Source of the DNA: Dryocosmus kuriphilus | Lineage: Eukaryota > Arthropoda > Insecta > Hymenoptera > Cynipidae | NCBI GenBank assembly: GCA_038277395.1 | Contig: CM076192.1 | Location: forward strand, 16,012,987-16,076,986 | DNA: 64,000 nucleotides | Reading direction: 5' to 3' | Shown here: positions 33,862 to 45,046 of the stretch, piece by piece | Layout of the letters: every line of letters begins with the position of its first letter | Position numbering within the stretch: the first letter of the stretch is position 1 | The notes under the pieces: generated by a model | What the model saw: only the letters and a program-made list of their open reading frames with translations | The model's database searches: none | Told to the model about the DNA's origin: nothing | Program-made: the position numbers and the translations under genes

Positions 33862-35365
33862 CCCGTGTGGAAAAAGCCCCACTTGGCCCAACTACAACTA
33901 GGGAGCTAGTCGGGGGCTAGTTGGTGTTTTTTGTTCAAAAATCCTAATCGGGGGCTGTTCGGGGACAAGTCGGGCTATTTAAAAATAATTAATTCCGCTT
34001 ATGCGGCTATTTTCTGTCAACATTCCTAGGTGGGTTCTAGTCGAAAACTGGTCGGTGGCTAGTTAGTGTTTTTTTGTTCAAAAATCCTAATCGGGGGCTG
34101 GTCTGGGACATGTCGGGCTATTTAAAAATAATTAATTCCGTACGCGGCTGTTTTCTGTCAACATTCCTAGGCGGGTTCTAGTTGGGCACTGGTCGGCGAC
34201 TTGACTTGAATTTTAGCTCCATTTTTCACTTAAAAGAAGAGTAATTTCGATTTTAAAATTGTAATAATTTCAGAAAATGAAGCTCGCTCGTTGTGAAGTT
34301 AGTTTCTTTTATATTTCAGAAAATCCAATGTTTTAAGCATATGCCCAAATTTGCATTGAAAATTCGAATTAAGAACTGTCAGCTCGAGTGAAATCATTGA
34401 AATAAGAAGCTGAATTTCTTTTATATTGGATTTTATTACACGAGAAATCATTAGGTCATTTTAATAATGTACAGTAACGTATACAAAAATGTAAAACAGA
34501 AGTTTGTTTTAACATATTATTATTCATAAAAACAGATCATTGAATATATTCTTTTCAGTTCAGTGAAGCATGCCAGCGACAGAATATCTTTCTGTACCAT
34601 ATTCTGTTTTACAAATGACATTCTTATCAACTTATTCTTAATTGTAATTACTTGTTGAGTTACAACTTTTTCTGTTGTTTTACTTTTCAGTTCCCACATT
34701 TGCAATTTACTTGAATTCATCCGGTCAGAGGTCAAGGGGCCCGCAGGGGAGAAGTACCAGGAAGCTTCGCTAGATGGCAAATAGACTGGGCTCCCGCAAG
34801 CAAGGAGAAACGCCGGGTTTATAAAGGCGGCACGTTTCCCTGAGTAGGCACTTCCTTCGACCTTCGGTTCAGGGAGTGTTCCTCCTTTCCATTGGTTGGC
34901 GAAAGGGCTGGAAATAGGCGTTCCCCTATATTCCGCTTCCGAATCCTACTAGGAAAGTTTTTTTTGTGTAAAAGTCCAAAGCACGGACATGATCGGATAG
35001 AATCCGGATTGATTCAATTCCGGCAGATCGTTCAAAAACGGAAATGGCCGGACACAATTCGAATTACTCGAATCCGGTAGACCGTACAAATCATCTTCAA
35101 TTACGTATAAATGTATAATTATATACATATATACTAGTTGATAAATTCTGCTTTTGGACCAGTTTCTACGGGGCAGCTGTTTGGGCCCTACTAGCGCCCG
35201 ACTAGACCCCGACTACGGTAAGTCGAATCAACTGACTAGCTTCCGACTAAAGCACCGTGACGTTACTGGCCGTGGGTTGACCAGTTCTCCCGACTAGCTC
35301 CTGACTTTATGTGGGGACAACTGTTCGGTAACTAGACTAGTTCCCCATTTCAATTTCTACACGGG
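33862..35365. mobile_element. Unclassified 1.5-kb element with short inverted ends and internal 143-base repeats
   Basis: The ends are CCCGTGTGGA at 33862 and TCTACACGGG at 35365, inverted complements with one mismatch, set inside the AAATCC-type array. Near the left end a unit with TTCAAAAATCCTAATCGGGG and CTATTTAAAAATAATTAATT is tandemly repeated (33933 and 34076, period 143, a third partial copy near 34165). Motifs GCTAGTCGGGG on the left recur inverted as CCCGACTAGACCCCGACT near 35190. The centre (34700-35080) has ATAAAGGCGGCACG and GCGTTCCCCTATATTCC but no recognisable protein. It is probably a non-autonomous DNA transposon. The superfamily is unknown; the target duplication may be only TT. 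Confidence 0.6.
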
Positions 35366-36340
35366 TTCTCTAGAAATCCTTTGAAATGCATTAAAATTAT
35401 TTAAACTATTTGAGATCCTATAAGATTCAATAAAATCCTCTAAGTCTCGTAATATTACTTGAAATACCCAAAAATTCCTTGAAATCTTTGGAAATACTTT
35501 AAAATTCTTTGAAATCCCTTAAATGTTTTGAAATCTCTTTAAATTCTTTGGCATCTTTTAAAATAACTTAAGGTCTATAAAATCCTTCGAAATTTTTTAA
35601 ATTAGGTACTTAATATTTCTTTAAATCGTTGAAATATGTAAAAAAAAATTAATGTACTTGAGAATTCTCTAGAAATTTTTTGAAATCCTATAAAGTTCCT
35701 TGAAATACTTGAAAACCGTAAATGTCCATTGAAATCAGTGAAAATAATTAAAAATACCTTGGAATCTTCGAAATACTTGAAAATTCAATAATACTGTAAA
35801 TTTCGTAAAATTCATTGAGGTACCTTAAAATCCATTGAAATCTTTGGAAATACTACAAAAGTTCCTGGAAATCACTTAAAATCCCTTAAAATTCTCGGAA
35901 ATGCTTTGAAACCCTTTCAAGTCCATTCAAGTAATTCGGAATATTAGGGAAAAGTGTGTAGAAATATTTTAGAATCTCTCGAAACTTTTTATAATCTTAT
36001 AAAATAACTTAAAGTTTGTACAATATTTGGAAATAAAATTTAACTTATTTCCTAAACTTCTCCAGAAATTCTTTGAAATTCCTCGGAGTCTCTTCAAATC
36101 ATTGGAAATCATAGAAATCTATTGAAATATATAGAAATAATTTACAATCGCTTGGAAGTAAGTTAAATTAAATTTTTTCATTAATGTTATCTCAAAAACA
36201 CCGTTCAAATCCTCAGAAATATTTAAAATCCCTTGAAATATTTGAAATCCTTTCAGATTCAATAAGGCCTTTAAATCTCGTGAAATTCCTTGAAATACTA
36301 TGAAATACTTTGTAATATCGTCGCTTATGTTCTGACACCG
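35366..36340. repeat. Degenerate short repeat array, right part
   Basis: Continuation of the array at 33120-33861: AAATCCTTTGAAATGC, TCCTTGAAATCTTTGG and similar units. It carries TTCTCTAGAAATCC-like joints also seen at 33676 and 36060, which suggests a higher-order unit. Confidence 0.65.
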
Positions 36341-36902
36341 CCTAATGCACATTTCTTCATGTTTCAGAAGACACAAAAAACTGTTTCATTCTAAAACTTT
36401 TTTGTTGTTTTTTCCAAAAAAGGTTAATGTTTCATCGAAGCTGAAGTTTATATTGCATTATAGTCTGTTTCAGGATTAGGAAATATCAGGAATTTTAATT
36501 AATGAACTCAAGAATTGGACTATAAATAATTATTTAATTAGTCCAGAAAAAAATAGTAAAAAAAGCATTGCGGCATAAGAAAACCAGAGAATACAGGAAT
36601 TTGAAAAACAAACCAGGTAAAGCACAATTATAATTAAATCGCTGTATATGTGTTGGTGTGCGTAACGGACCACTGTGTATGTATGTACATATATCACCAG
36701 GAAGCAACGAGATCACTTCCTGCGAGATTGCCGAGAGCAATCCACCGCTCTCAGTCTTTCAAAATAGAAAGAAAGAAAGAGGCAGCGATAGAGTATGGGC
36801 GCGTGAGCATTGATTGATCTAATCGACCGGAAATACAAATCGCATGCGTGTTGCAGCTGAAAACAGCACATAGATCTTAAATCGGAGAGAGTCCGTCGCA
36901 TG
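36341..36902. other. No gene; flank of the LTR element
   Basis: AT-rich to 36640, then more balanced sequence with GAAAGAAAGAAAGAG near 36770. The last four bases, CATG (36899-36902), are the left copy of the target duplication of the LTR element. Confidence 0.6.
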
Positions 36903-37124
36903 TGTTGGGAATGTACAGATAGAGATATCTATGAGATATCTATTACCGGCTAACTAGTAAACACGTCGCGTCGTGGGCGTACATAGGCGTATGGAATAGG
37001 CGATAGTATATAAGAGGGAATGTACAGATAAAGATATCTAGGAGACATCTATTACCAGCTAACACCAGTTAGAACTACTAAACATGCAGTGGGCGTATGT
37101 AGGCATATGAAATAGCCGATAATA

Positions 37125-38448
37125 CGAGGGCCTACCCAAAAGAAACCGAACTGATGTTGTGGGGAGCGGAGTTGTTGTAGTACCCGGTTTTTGCCGGTAG
37201 GTGCGTGTAGAGGCACTTTTCACCAGTTAGTATGCCAACTGCTATCACTGTGTAAGGTTGCATTTGGTGTGTGTAATTTTTTTTGTGACTGTTGCTTTGC
37301 GCGCTCGTCGTTTTTTGTGATGGTTGATTTTCGTGATCAGCGTGCCAACGTGAGGTTTTGCTTCCTGCTCGGGAAAACGGGCACAGAAGCTCTTCAAATG
37401 TTAAAAACGGCCTACAAGGATGATGCTATGGGAAAAACTCAAGTGTTCGAGTGGTTTTCTCGTTTTAAAAAGTGGGGAAATGTCAATTGACGATCAACCT
37501 CGCTCTGGACGTCCTTCGACGGCCCGAACCGACGAAAATGTTGAAGAAATTCGTGAAATCATCCTGGAAGATCGACGAAGGACCATCGAAGAAGTTGTGG
37601 AGAAATCTGGCGTGAGTTGGAGTTCAGTACAGAGAATTATAAGTGAAGATTTGGGGATGAGAAGGGTGGCTGCAAAATTTGTTCCTCGACTGCTGACTGC
37701 AGAGCAAAAACAAGGCCGCATGCAAGCATGCTCTGCTTTGAAGGAGGAATTCCAAAACGATCCAAACTTTTTTTCCAAGGTCATAACAGGTTACGAATCG
37801 TGGTGTTATGGATACGATCCTGAAACTAAGCAACAGTCAAGTCAATGGAAGACTCAAAATTCGCCTCGCCCTAAAAAAGCTCGTCAGGTGAGTTCAAACA
37901 TTAAGACGATGCTCATTTGTTTTTTTGATGTGAGAGGAGTCGTCCATTCAGAATTTTTTCCAACGGGTCAGACAGTTAATCAGGCATTTTACCTGGAAGT
38001 CTTGAAAAGATTGCGCAACAGTTTACGACGGAAAAGGCCTGATTTGTGGCAGTCGGGGTACTGGTTTTTCCACCACGACAACGCCCCTGCTCACACAGCT
38101 CTTTCTGTGCGCCGATTTTTGACCAAAAATAGCATGGCCACTGTCCCTCACCCACCCTATTCACCCGATTTAGCCCCCTGTGACTTTTTTTTATTCCCCC
38201 GAATGAAAAGGGACATGAAAGGAAAGCGTTTTGCGGACGTAGCTGAAGTGAAGGAAAAAACGACGGAGGCGCTGTCAAGCATCACAAAAGAGGAATTTAA
38301 AAAATGTTTCGAACAATGGAATAAAAGATTAGGTAAGTGTATTGTCTCCAATGGAGAGTACTTTGAAGGAGATTAAATTTTTTTTGTAGAAAAATCAAAA
38401 TAATAACTTTGTACAAAAGTAGTTCGGTTTCTTTTGGGTAGGCCCTCG
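37125..38448 (+). mobile_element. Mariner transposon, full length, in the 5' LTR
   Basis: 1324 bases with perfect 28-base terminal inverted repeats beginning CGAGGGCCTACCCAAAAG, flanked by TA target duplications (37123-37124, 38449-38450). The empty site is seen in the 3' LTR at 45261-45269 (ATATATAAG). It carries one transposase gene. The terminal repeats are still perfect, so it is younger than the mariner at 990 and must post-date the LTR element. Confidence 0.97.
37320..38376 (+). pseudogene. Mariner transposase with one frameshift and a lost catalytic Asp
   Basis: It starts MVDFRDQRANVRFCFLLGK, the N-terminal helix-turn-helix, and runs to VFEWFSRFKK, where a one-base shift at the GGGG run near 37473 moves it to the long frame (to 38376): DDQPRSGRPSTARTDENVEE, SGVSWSSVQRIISEDLGMRR (second helix-turn-helix), HHDNAPAHTALSVR and PYSPDLAPCDFFLFPRMKR. 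The second and third Asp of the DD34D triad are present, but the first, normally in TGDESW, reads TGYESW. The C-terminus GEYFEGD is complete, total about 352 codons as expected for mariner. The enzyme would be inactive even without the frameshift, although the ends could be mobilised by a related transposase. Confidence 0.95.
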
Positions 38449-38629
38449 TATATAAGCAACGAAATCTGTAAAAGGAACAGAACATTCTTGTAATCAAAAG
38501 GCTGCAGGTCGTAATGCCGGTCAGTCTAACTAAGTATTGTATCTCAATTTGAATATAATAAAGTACACTCTGAGGTATTAACCTCAGAGTTTCACAATTT
38601 TATAATATTGAATTTCACGAATTCGACAT

Positions 38630-38647
38630 TGGTGGCAGCGATGGGAT
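38630..38647 (+). promoter_or_regulatory. Primer binding site
   Basis: TGGTGGCAGCGATGGGAT starts two bases after the 5' LTR. It begins TGG, the complement of the CCA end of a tRNA. A primer tRNA would have to end in CCCATCGCTGCCACCA; I do not know which tRNA that is. Confidence 0.75.
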
Positions 38648-39480
38648 CTGCCAAACAACGGTCCTTTCTGAAGATTCAGAATTGCAGTTGGAGTTTTCCA
38701 TAATACTAAGTGAAAACCAACAGTCCCATCCGCCTACGATCTGCCGATCACCTAAGAGTCATCTCAAAGTAACTTCGGTTACTACACAACTTGAACGAGG
38801 CCCACAAGCAGGTGTAGGAGGCTTGTCAAACAGGACAGTAAGCCCTAGCAAGTCCAGAAGGCAGCAAAGGGAACCAGCCCTCGATAATCTGCAAGAACCG
38901 CAAGTCCAGCAGTAGATACAGCAGGAAGGAACCAGCCTACTACAATTTTCTGAGAAGAAGAATCAACGCAGCATCAAGAGAATCGACACTCTACAAGAAA
39001 ACAACATTCTACAAGAAAGCAGCGTGAAGAATAAATGTAGCATCGAGAGAATCAACACTCTACAGGAAATAGCATTTTACAAGAAAGCAACGTAAGTTAA
39101 AGAGAAGGAAAGAAAAATTTTAAAAAAATCGAATCACTAAGAGTACAAATCCGAGACTAATGTGAAATCAGAGTTAATTTCACATTGGCCCAGGTGAAGT
39201 TTGTTGATTCGGGTAAAGTAATGCTCCATATGCACAGGTGTTACTTTTCCTTAAAAAAATAAAAACACTACATTTTAATCTGTGCATTGTAATAGAACGA
39301 TGCAGTGAATTAATCTGTATTAAATACACTTTCCGCAACTAAAAATTTAACTTTGTGATGGGACACACTGGCGTGGAATTCATATAGAGAGAGTAGGGAA
39401 ACATTGACGGTAGAATCAGACTCTTCACCCCCTCTACTACTATTACTGACATACTTCACGATAACAAGTTCCACGCTGCA
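38648..39480 (+). other. 5' leader of the LTR element
   Basis: Untranslated leader with AAGAATCAACGCAGCATCAA-type direct repeats at 38960 and 39030 (ATCGACACTCTACAAGAAA and ATCAACACTCTACAGGAAA), before the gag start. A frame at 38682-38915 has no motif. Confidence 0.6.
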
Positions 39481-40044
39481 ATGAATACGTCACGAGCATC
39501 AAGTCCAGGAGATAGAGACGTACTTCAAGAAATTTTAAGGAAACTCGAAAGAATGGAATTAAGATTAAATGCTTTAGAAGAACCAAGAAACTTTGATAGA
39601 GACCTTATGACAGAGGAAGAAGATAGCCTGGACTCAGACCACGAGGAATTAAACAATGAAGTGGAATATGATTTTACAAAAACGAGTAAAATGATCCCTG
39701 ATTTCACAGGAGTAGGATTAGAAAACTTCATTCAACTCGTCAAAATTGCTAAGAAAAAGACAAAGAAAAATGAGAGAATTACTTTGTTACATACAATTAT
39801 AGCACAAAAATTGAAGGAAAAAGCAGCAAATACAATTCGCGTAGACGGAACTAAAACATTTGCTGAAATATTCGACAGATTGAAAACACTTTTCGGGGAA
39901 CGAGAAAGTTTGGACTCGTTACAGAAACAAAGGGACATGTGCATAATGGGAAATACTGAGAGCCTGGAGTCATTTGTTGGACGATTTACGACTATTCAAG
40001 ACAAGATAAGGCAGTGTATCGACAACATGAACGCAGAATTATAA
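39481..40044 (+). pseudogene. gag, N-terminal part (truncated)
   Basis: 187 residues from MNTSRASSPGDRDVLQEIL. An acidic coiled segment is followed by KMIPDFTGVGLENFIQLVKI, the usual start of the capsid domain in gypsy-type Gag, and ends near ESFVGRFTTIQDKIRQCIDN. No zinc knuckle or basic nucleocapsid follows. The frame ends in TAA of the TAATAA run at 40041. Capsid C-terminus, nucleocapsid and protease are missing, because RT resumes directly after the microsatellite. Gag would form the particle shell. Confidence 0.8.
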
Positions 40045-40082
40045 TAATAATAATAATTATTATTATTATTATTATTATAATC
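40041..40082. repeat. (TAA)n(TTA)n palindromic microsatellite at a deletion joint
   Basis: TAATAATAATAATAA turns directly into TTATTATTATTATTA, a self-complementary run exactly where gag stops and RT begins. It replaces roughly the end of gag, the protease and the start of RT. Confidence 0.9.
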
Positions 40083-40084
40083 CT

Positions 40085-43000
40085 TATAATTCCCCAATTC
40101 TTTTGGTCCCTAAGAAAATGGACGCAAGCGGTCTAAAAAAGTGGAGACTGGTAGTGGATTACAGAAAATTAAATGAGAAAACAATATTAGACAAATATCC
40201 TCTACCAAACATGACGAAATCATTGAGCAACTTGGCACTGCCAATTATTTCTCTTGTCTAGATTTAGCAGCAGGATTCCACCAAATCCCTATGCAAAAAG
40301 ACAGTACAGAGAAAACTGCATTTAGCACAAGAGACGGGCATTACGAGTACACCACAATGCCACTCGGATTAAAAAACGCCCCTCCTACTTTTCAGCGAAT
40401 GATAAACAACGAATTACGAGGATTAATAGGAAAAGGAACTTTTGCATATATAGATGACATCATAATATACGGAAAAACTCTCAAAGAACACAACGAAAAT
40501 TTACGAAATTTATTTGAAACACTAAGGCAGGTCGGATTAAAATTAAATCCGGATAAATGCAAATTTCTGAGACCAGAACTTTCATATTTAGGTCACATAA
40601 TTACGACAGAAGGGATCAAACTAAACTCAGGGAGAATTGAAAAGGTAAAAAATTATCCTAGACATAGGAATCCCAAAGAAATAAAACAATTTTTAGGATT
40701 GATAGGATACTACAGAAAATTTATTAAGAATTTTTCAAAAACAGCCAAGCCTCTAACACAACTATTAAAGAAAGAAAGAGATTTTAATTATGCGCAGAAG
40801 GAAAATGATTCATTCGAATCAATGAAAAAAGCATTAACTACATTCCCGATATTAAAATATCGCAATTGGAATGAAGAATTCGTCCTTACAACAGACTTAT
40901 CGAACGAAGGAATAGGTGCAGTGTTATCTCAAGGAAAAACTGGGTTAGACAGAACCATTGCATTTGCATCAAGAACTCTAAACAAAGCTGAAGAAAGTAA
41001 TACGACGACCGAGTAAGAATTAGTGGCCATAGTATGGGCAGTAAAACATTTTAGATATTTTCTTTATGGTAGGAAATTCAAAATAGTAACTGATCACAAA
41101 CTTTTAGTTTGGTTAATTAATGTAAAAGATCCTACAAGTCGTTTATGGTATTAAGATGGAGAATCAAATTTGAAAAATATGACTACGAGGTAGTTTATAA
41201 GAAAGGTATAATGAACACTAATGCCGACGCGTTATCAAGAATACCATAAGACAAATTCATGATAACACGAGAAGAAATGGACAAAATAACTGAAGACATA
41301 ATGAGGAAACTAGACCCTGAAGAAATACGAACACTGACTAAGGAATTAGAAGAGGAAATAAAAAAGGATAGGGAAATTCATTTTACAACATCTTCTCGAT
41401 TCGAAATAAATGAAATTAAATGCCTACAACCAAGATTGACGAAAAAGGAATTCAACGAAAAAACAAAAGAAATTAGTAATACAATTTATAATTGGAAAAT
41501 TATTATACATGGTAATCCCGTAATATCAGTGAAACAAGAGATTATCAGAAAATTAAGAAAAATTAATCCTAATGTACAAATTGAATGGATAACGGAACAA
41601 GTGGACATAAAAAAGCTAGATAAACCTGAAGGAATAGCTGAAGTAGAAATAGGAGAAGAAATCGAGGAAGAATTAGAAAATATAGCTCAAGAAAGTAATG
41701 GGAAATTAGATAAAGTCATAAAATTAATTACTGCAGCAAAACCTATATTAGATGGATATTTCAATATGGCTACTACAACACCTGTACGTGAATTAACTAA
41801 AATTCTGGAACAATTTAAAGATAAAAGATTTAATTGGATAATAAAAGCATACGGTTTAAAAAACAAAGTAAAAGAAGATCGAATAGAAAGAATTATACGA
41901 AAATTTAGAACCAACACTAAAGTAATATGGATCAATGATTTGCCGGACACTCAGGGAACTATTAGAAAAACAACTGTATTCAAACCTAAAATTTTAAATC
42001 AAATGATAATTAGAAATGAACACGGTCCTACAAGAATTAAAGAAATATGGATAACAAATCAAGAATATGAAGAAGATAAGAGAATAAAAATTTCACCACA
42101 AGAGACAAAAGAAACTCTGACTAAATTCTTTAAAAAACAACTAAGCGAACATTCTATTAGAATATTTTACGAAGAATTACAGGAAAAAGAAATCAAAAGA
42201 CTTTTGGTAAAATCATGGAACGGAGAAAACATGGAAAAGACATTATTATATGACGAATTAGAAATGTCACTAATTGGCCGAATATCACTAAGGACGTAGA
42301 AGAATTCATAGAAAATTGTATTATTTGTCAAAAATACAAATGGGGAAAGATAGACAGCTCATACACCGAACCAGATATACCGGAAGCTCCCAACGATAAG
42401 ATAAGCATTGATCTTATGGGACCCTTCAAAGCCACTAATCAAGGAAATGAATACATTGTCGCAATTCAAGATTATCTGACAAGGTACATCTCATTGGAGG
42501 CCATTAGGAACAAAGAAACTTAAAATGTAATAAAGGCCGTATGGAACGGATGGTTAAAGCAAAATGGAAAACCTAAGGAAATATTAACAGACAATGGAAC
42601 CGAATTTACCTCAGAAGAATTTTAACAAATAACGAAAGATTTAAGAATTAAGCATACTCTTACAATTATTTGTCATCCACAGAGTAATGGAAAAAACTGA
42701 AGATCACATAAGAAAATTGTAGAGTATATCTCAATGCATACACGTGATTTAGAAGATTGGGATGAAACTCTGGACAAAGCAACTATAACTTATAATATGA
42801 CCTTCAATCGGATTATTGGATACACCCCTTACGAATTACATTTCGGACGAAAGGCAAGAGAAATATATGAGGAAGAAGAAGAGGAGAAACGGTATTATGA
42901 AAAATTGGAACGACAGAAATTATTAAATGAAAATAAATTGGCAGAAGCCCGTAGAAAAATAAAGGAAGCCCAAGAAATACAATTAAAACCCCTGAAAGAA

Positions 43001-43252
43001 AAACACTTTAAGCCAGGTGACAAAGTACTACAGAAAAATCATAGGCATACTAAGGGAAGTGAAAAATGGTTAGGCCCTTATGAAATTAAAGAAGTAGGAC
43101 AAACTCATTGCACTCTATTAAATAACAGTAAAATACCCAAGGATGACGTAAAAATCTTTGTTATAGATGAAGATCATATTAATAACATGGATGATGATCA
43201 TAATAACAATGATGAACCTCAGCCAAGCACAAGTAACGATAACAGAAATTAA
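40085..43252 (+). pseudogene. pol: RT, RNase H, extended linker, integrase (no protease)
   Basis: RT starts inside the fingers (PILLVPKKMDASGLKKWRLV), shifts frame near 40215, then FSCLDLAAGFHQIP, TTMPLGLKNAPPTFQRM and FAYIDDIIIYG (catalytic YIDD) near 40450. RNase H: VLTTDLSNEGIGAVLSQ, a stop at 41014, ELVAIVWAVKHFRYFLYG and TNADALSRIP. Then a long linker (41259-42299, described separately). Integrase: CIICQKYKWGK (CX2C of the zinc site), SIDLMGPF and LTDNGTEF with the two Asp; where the catalytic Glu is expected (after SNGKN) a stop stands. The C-terminal GPYEIKEVGQTHCTLL chromatin-binding-like part follows and ends at 43252. At least five stops or shifts. This is the replication and insertion enzyme of the element. 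Confidence 0.9.
41259..42299 (+). pseudogene. Long pol linker between RNase H and integrase, with an internal repeat
   Basis: 346 residues without stops, in frame with the end of RNase H (one TAA before it) and shifting frame just before the integrase zinc site. It is Lys/Glu-rich at first, then two segments align with each other: residues 75-112 (IYNWKIII ... QIEWIT) and 189-226 (RFNWIIKA ... KVIWIN), each with a basic helix IIRKLRK / IIRKFRT in the middle. Insect env-bearing gypsy elements are known to have a poorly described spacer in this place, so a linker as such is expected. The length and the duplicated module are the unusual part. No function can be given. Confidence 0.6.
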
Positions 43253-44989
43253 AGAACACTTATACAGAGAAGAACTAGGAAAAGCAATTGTATATGACAA
43301 CGAATGGACAATTGTAATCGGAATAAATTTAATCAGTACTCATGAAAGAATGAACACAATAAGCAGAATTAAAGAATTTCTATCTCTCAACTGCAACGAA
43401 TGCATTTTTAAACCAACAATCCTTAGCATAACTGCAAAAATAAATATATTAAAAAATAAAGAAACTATGCTACACAATATTATGGGTAAACAGCGTTTTA
43501 AAAGAGGTTTGTTAAATATAATAGGAGATACCTCTAAAATGCTCTTTGGTACTCTTTCACAGCATGATTTAGAAGGAATAAATAAAGAATTAGACCATCT
43601 TTACGAAAATAATAATAAAATATCAAGCGTTTTATCAAATCATATGAAAATACTGAAATTAATACTTGATAATTCATCTTATGACGTTAAAGAGGTAAAT
43701 TCAAGACTAGCAGTCGAAAATCTAGCAATAAGAAATTTATCAAAAGTCAGTGAAAAAAATAGAAGAAATATTATTCTTAAGGACAAAATCACAATAATTA
43801 ATACATTCATCACGGAACTTAATGAAGATATTAATACAGCCTTAAACTCAATCAACTTAGGAAAACACGGAATTATAGAATCAACTCTGGTTACACCAAA
43901 AATAGTTAAAGAGACTATCAGGAAATTTGAAAAGGAACATAACACCCGATATCATTACGAAGGATCGGAAATAAATTATTATCAACGAATAATCGATTCT
44001 AGTGAAATTAGCATATTTACTAAACAAGACACTCTAGTATATGTATTAAAAGCAACTTACTAAACCAAGATGAATTAACCATCGAACGTATAATCCCTAT
44101 CCCTCATAAGAAGAAAGATAATGTTTATTATAATGAAATAGTAGACCATGAATATATGCTAACTGGTAAATATCACTATATGTCTATAGAAAAGGAACAA
44201 CTAAAAGTATGTAAAGATCTGAGCACATTTAAAATCTGCAAGAGAAGTCAACCTAATTGTATTATCTATCAACAAGATACTTGCGATTCGAGCACCATAA
44301 GTACGAGCTCGAAAGAAAAATGCAGAGAGGTCATCTTTTTACTGCAAGAAGAAACCTATATACCCATTGAACACGGATATATAGCAATATACACGACTGA
44401 TGCTAGAACTGACATATTTTGTGTCCCTAAAAAGAACATAGACTCTAGAACTCTACAGCCAGGTGCCTATATTTTAAAAGGAAATAAATGTAAATATATG
44501 ACTTCAAGAATAACATTAAGTTTATATTCAGATGTAGGAAACACAACTAGATATTTCGTAAATAACATTTCATACAACGACAATTTATCAAGCGTAGACT
44601 TATTAAAACCACGATTAATAACCTTACCCAATACTGTAGATTCAAATAGTTTTAAAGAATCTTCCATAAGCCTAGATAATGCGGAATTACAATTGCCATC
44701 ATTACAAGTAGGTCGACGAAATCAAACTTGGAAAGAAGTCACGCTAGAATGGATTAAGAACTTAGGGTATCTCTCTATTGGTCTTATCAGCTTTTTAGGA
44801 CTATATAAATTAGGCTTATTTAACGCCCTAATAGATTTAACGAAAAGAATATTTGGAAATTGTTACAATAATTGTAGTTTCGGCAATCATGCACCAACTC
44901 AACACCAAGAGATTCGGGAAATGTTACCAATAATTGATACCAATATCAGAGTTAAGACTCCTAGAAGGAAACCTGTATCTAGCTATTAA
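43167..44989 (+). pseudogene. env (fusion-glycoprotein-like), frameshifted
   Basis: Overlaps the end of pol by about 85 bases in another frame. First part (43167-44063, 298 aa): hydrophobic signal peptide at residues 1-22 and a furin-type RFKR site at 110-113 followed by GLLNIIGDTSKMLFGTL, which matches the fusion peptide region of errantivirus and baculovirus F-type envelopes. Helical heptad-like sequence follows. A shift around 44060 ends it. The second part (44156-44989, 277 aa) carries many Cys, N-glycosylation sites such as NNIS and NQTW, a membrane segment near residues 204-222 and a short tail. The family role is membrane fusion at cell entry. The break means no complete glycoprotein is made. 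Confidence 0.85.
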
Positions 44990-45035
44990 CTCGAAATCAT
45001 AAACCCTTTAAAATTTTTACGATAAAGCACACTCT

Positions 45036-45046
45036 AAGAGGGCAGG
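45036..45046 (+). promoter_or_regulatory. Polypurine tract
   Basis: AAGAGGGCAGG immediately precedes the 3' LTR. It is the expected plus-strand primer site, with one C in the tract. Confidence 0.75.

Larger units (their letters stand above)
36903..38628 (+). repeat. 5' LTR, interrupted by a mariner
   Basis: TGTTGGGAATGTACAG to CACGAATTCGACA. It contains two similar modules (GAATGTACAGATA...TATATAAG): the first with its TATA box intact at 37007-37014, the second interrupted in the TATA box at 37123 by the mariner, resuming at 38449. A poly(A) signal AATAAA and the hairpin CTCTGAGGT/ACCTCAGAG lie near 38558-38592. Confidence 0.92.

Noticed and set aside
37494..38351. Minus-strand frames inside the mariner
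   Set aside because: Complement of the transposase; no motif.
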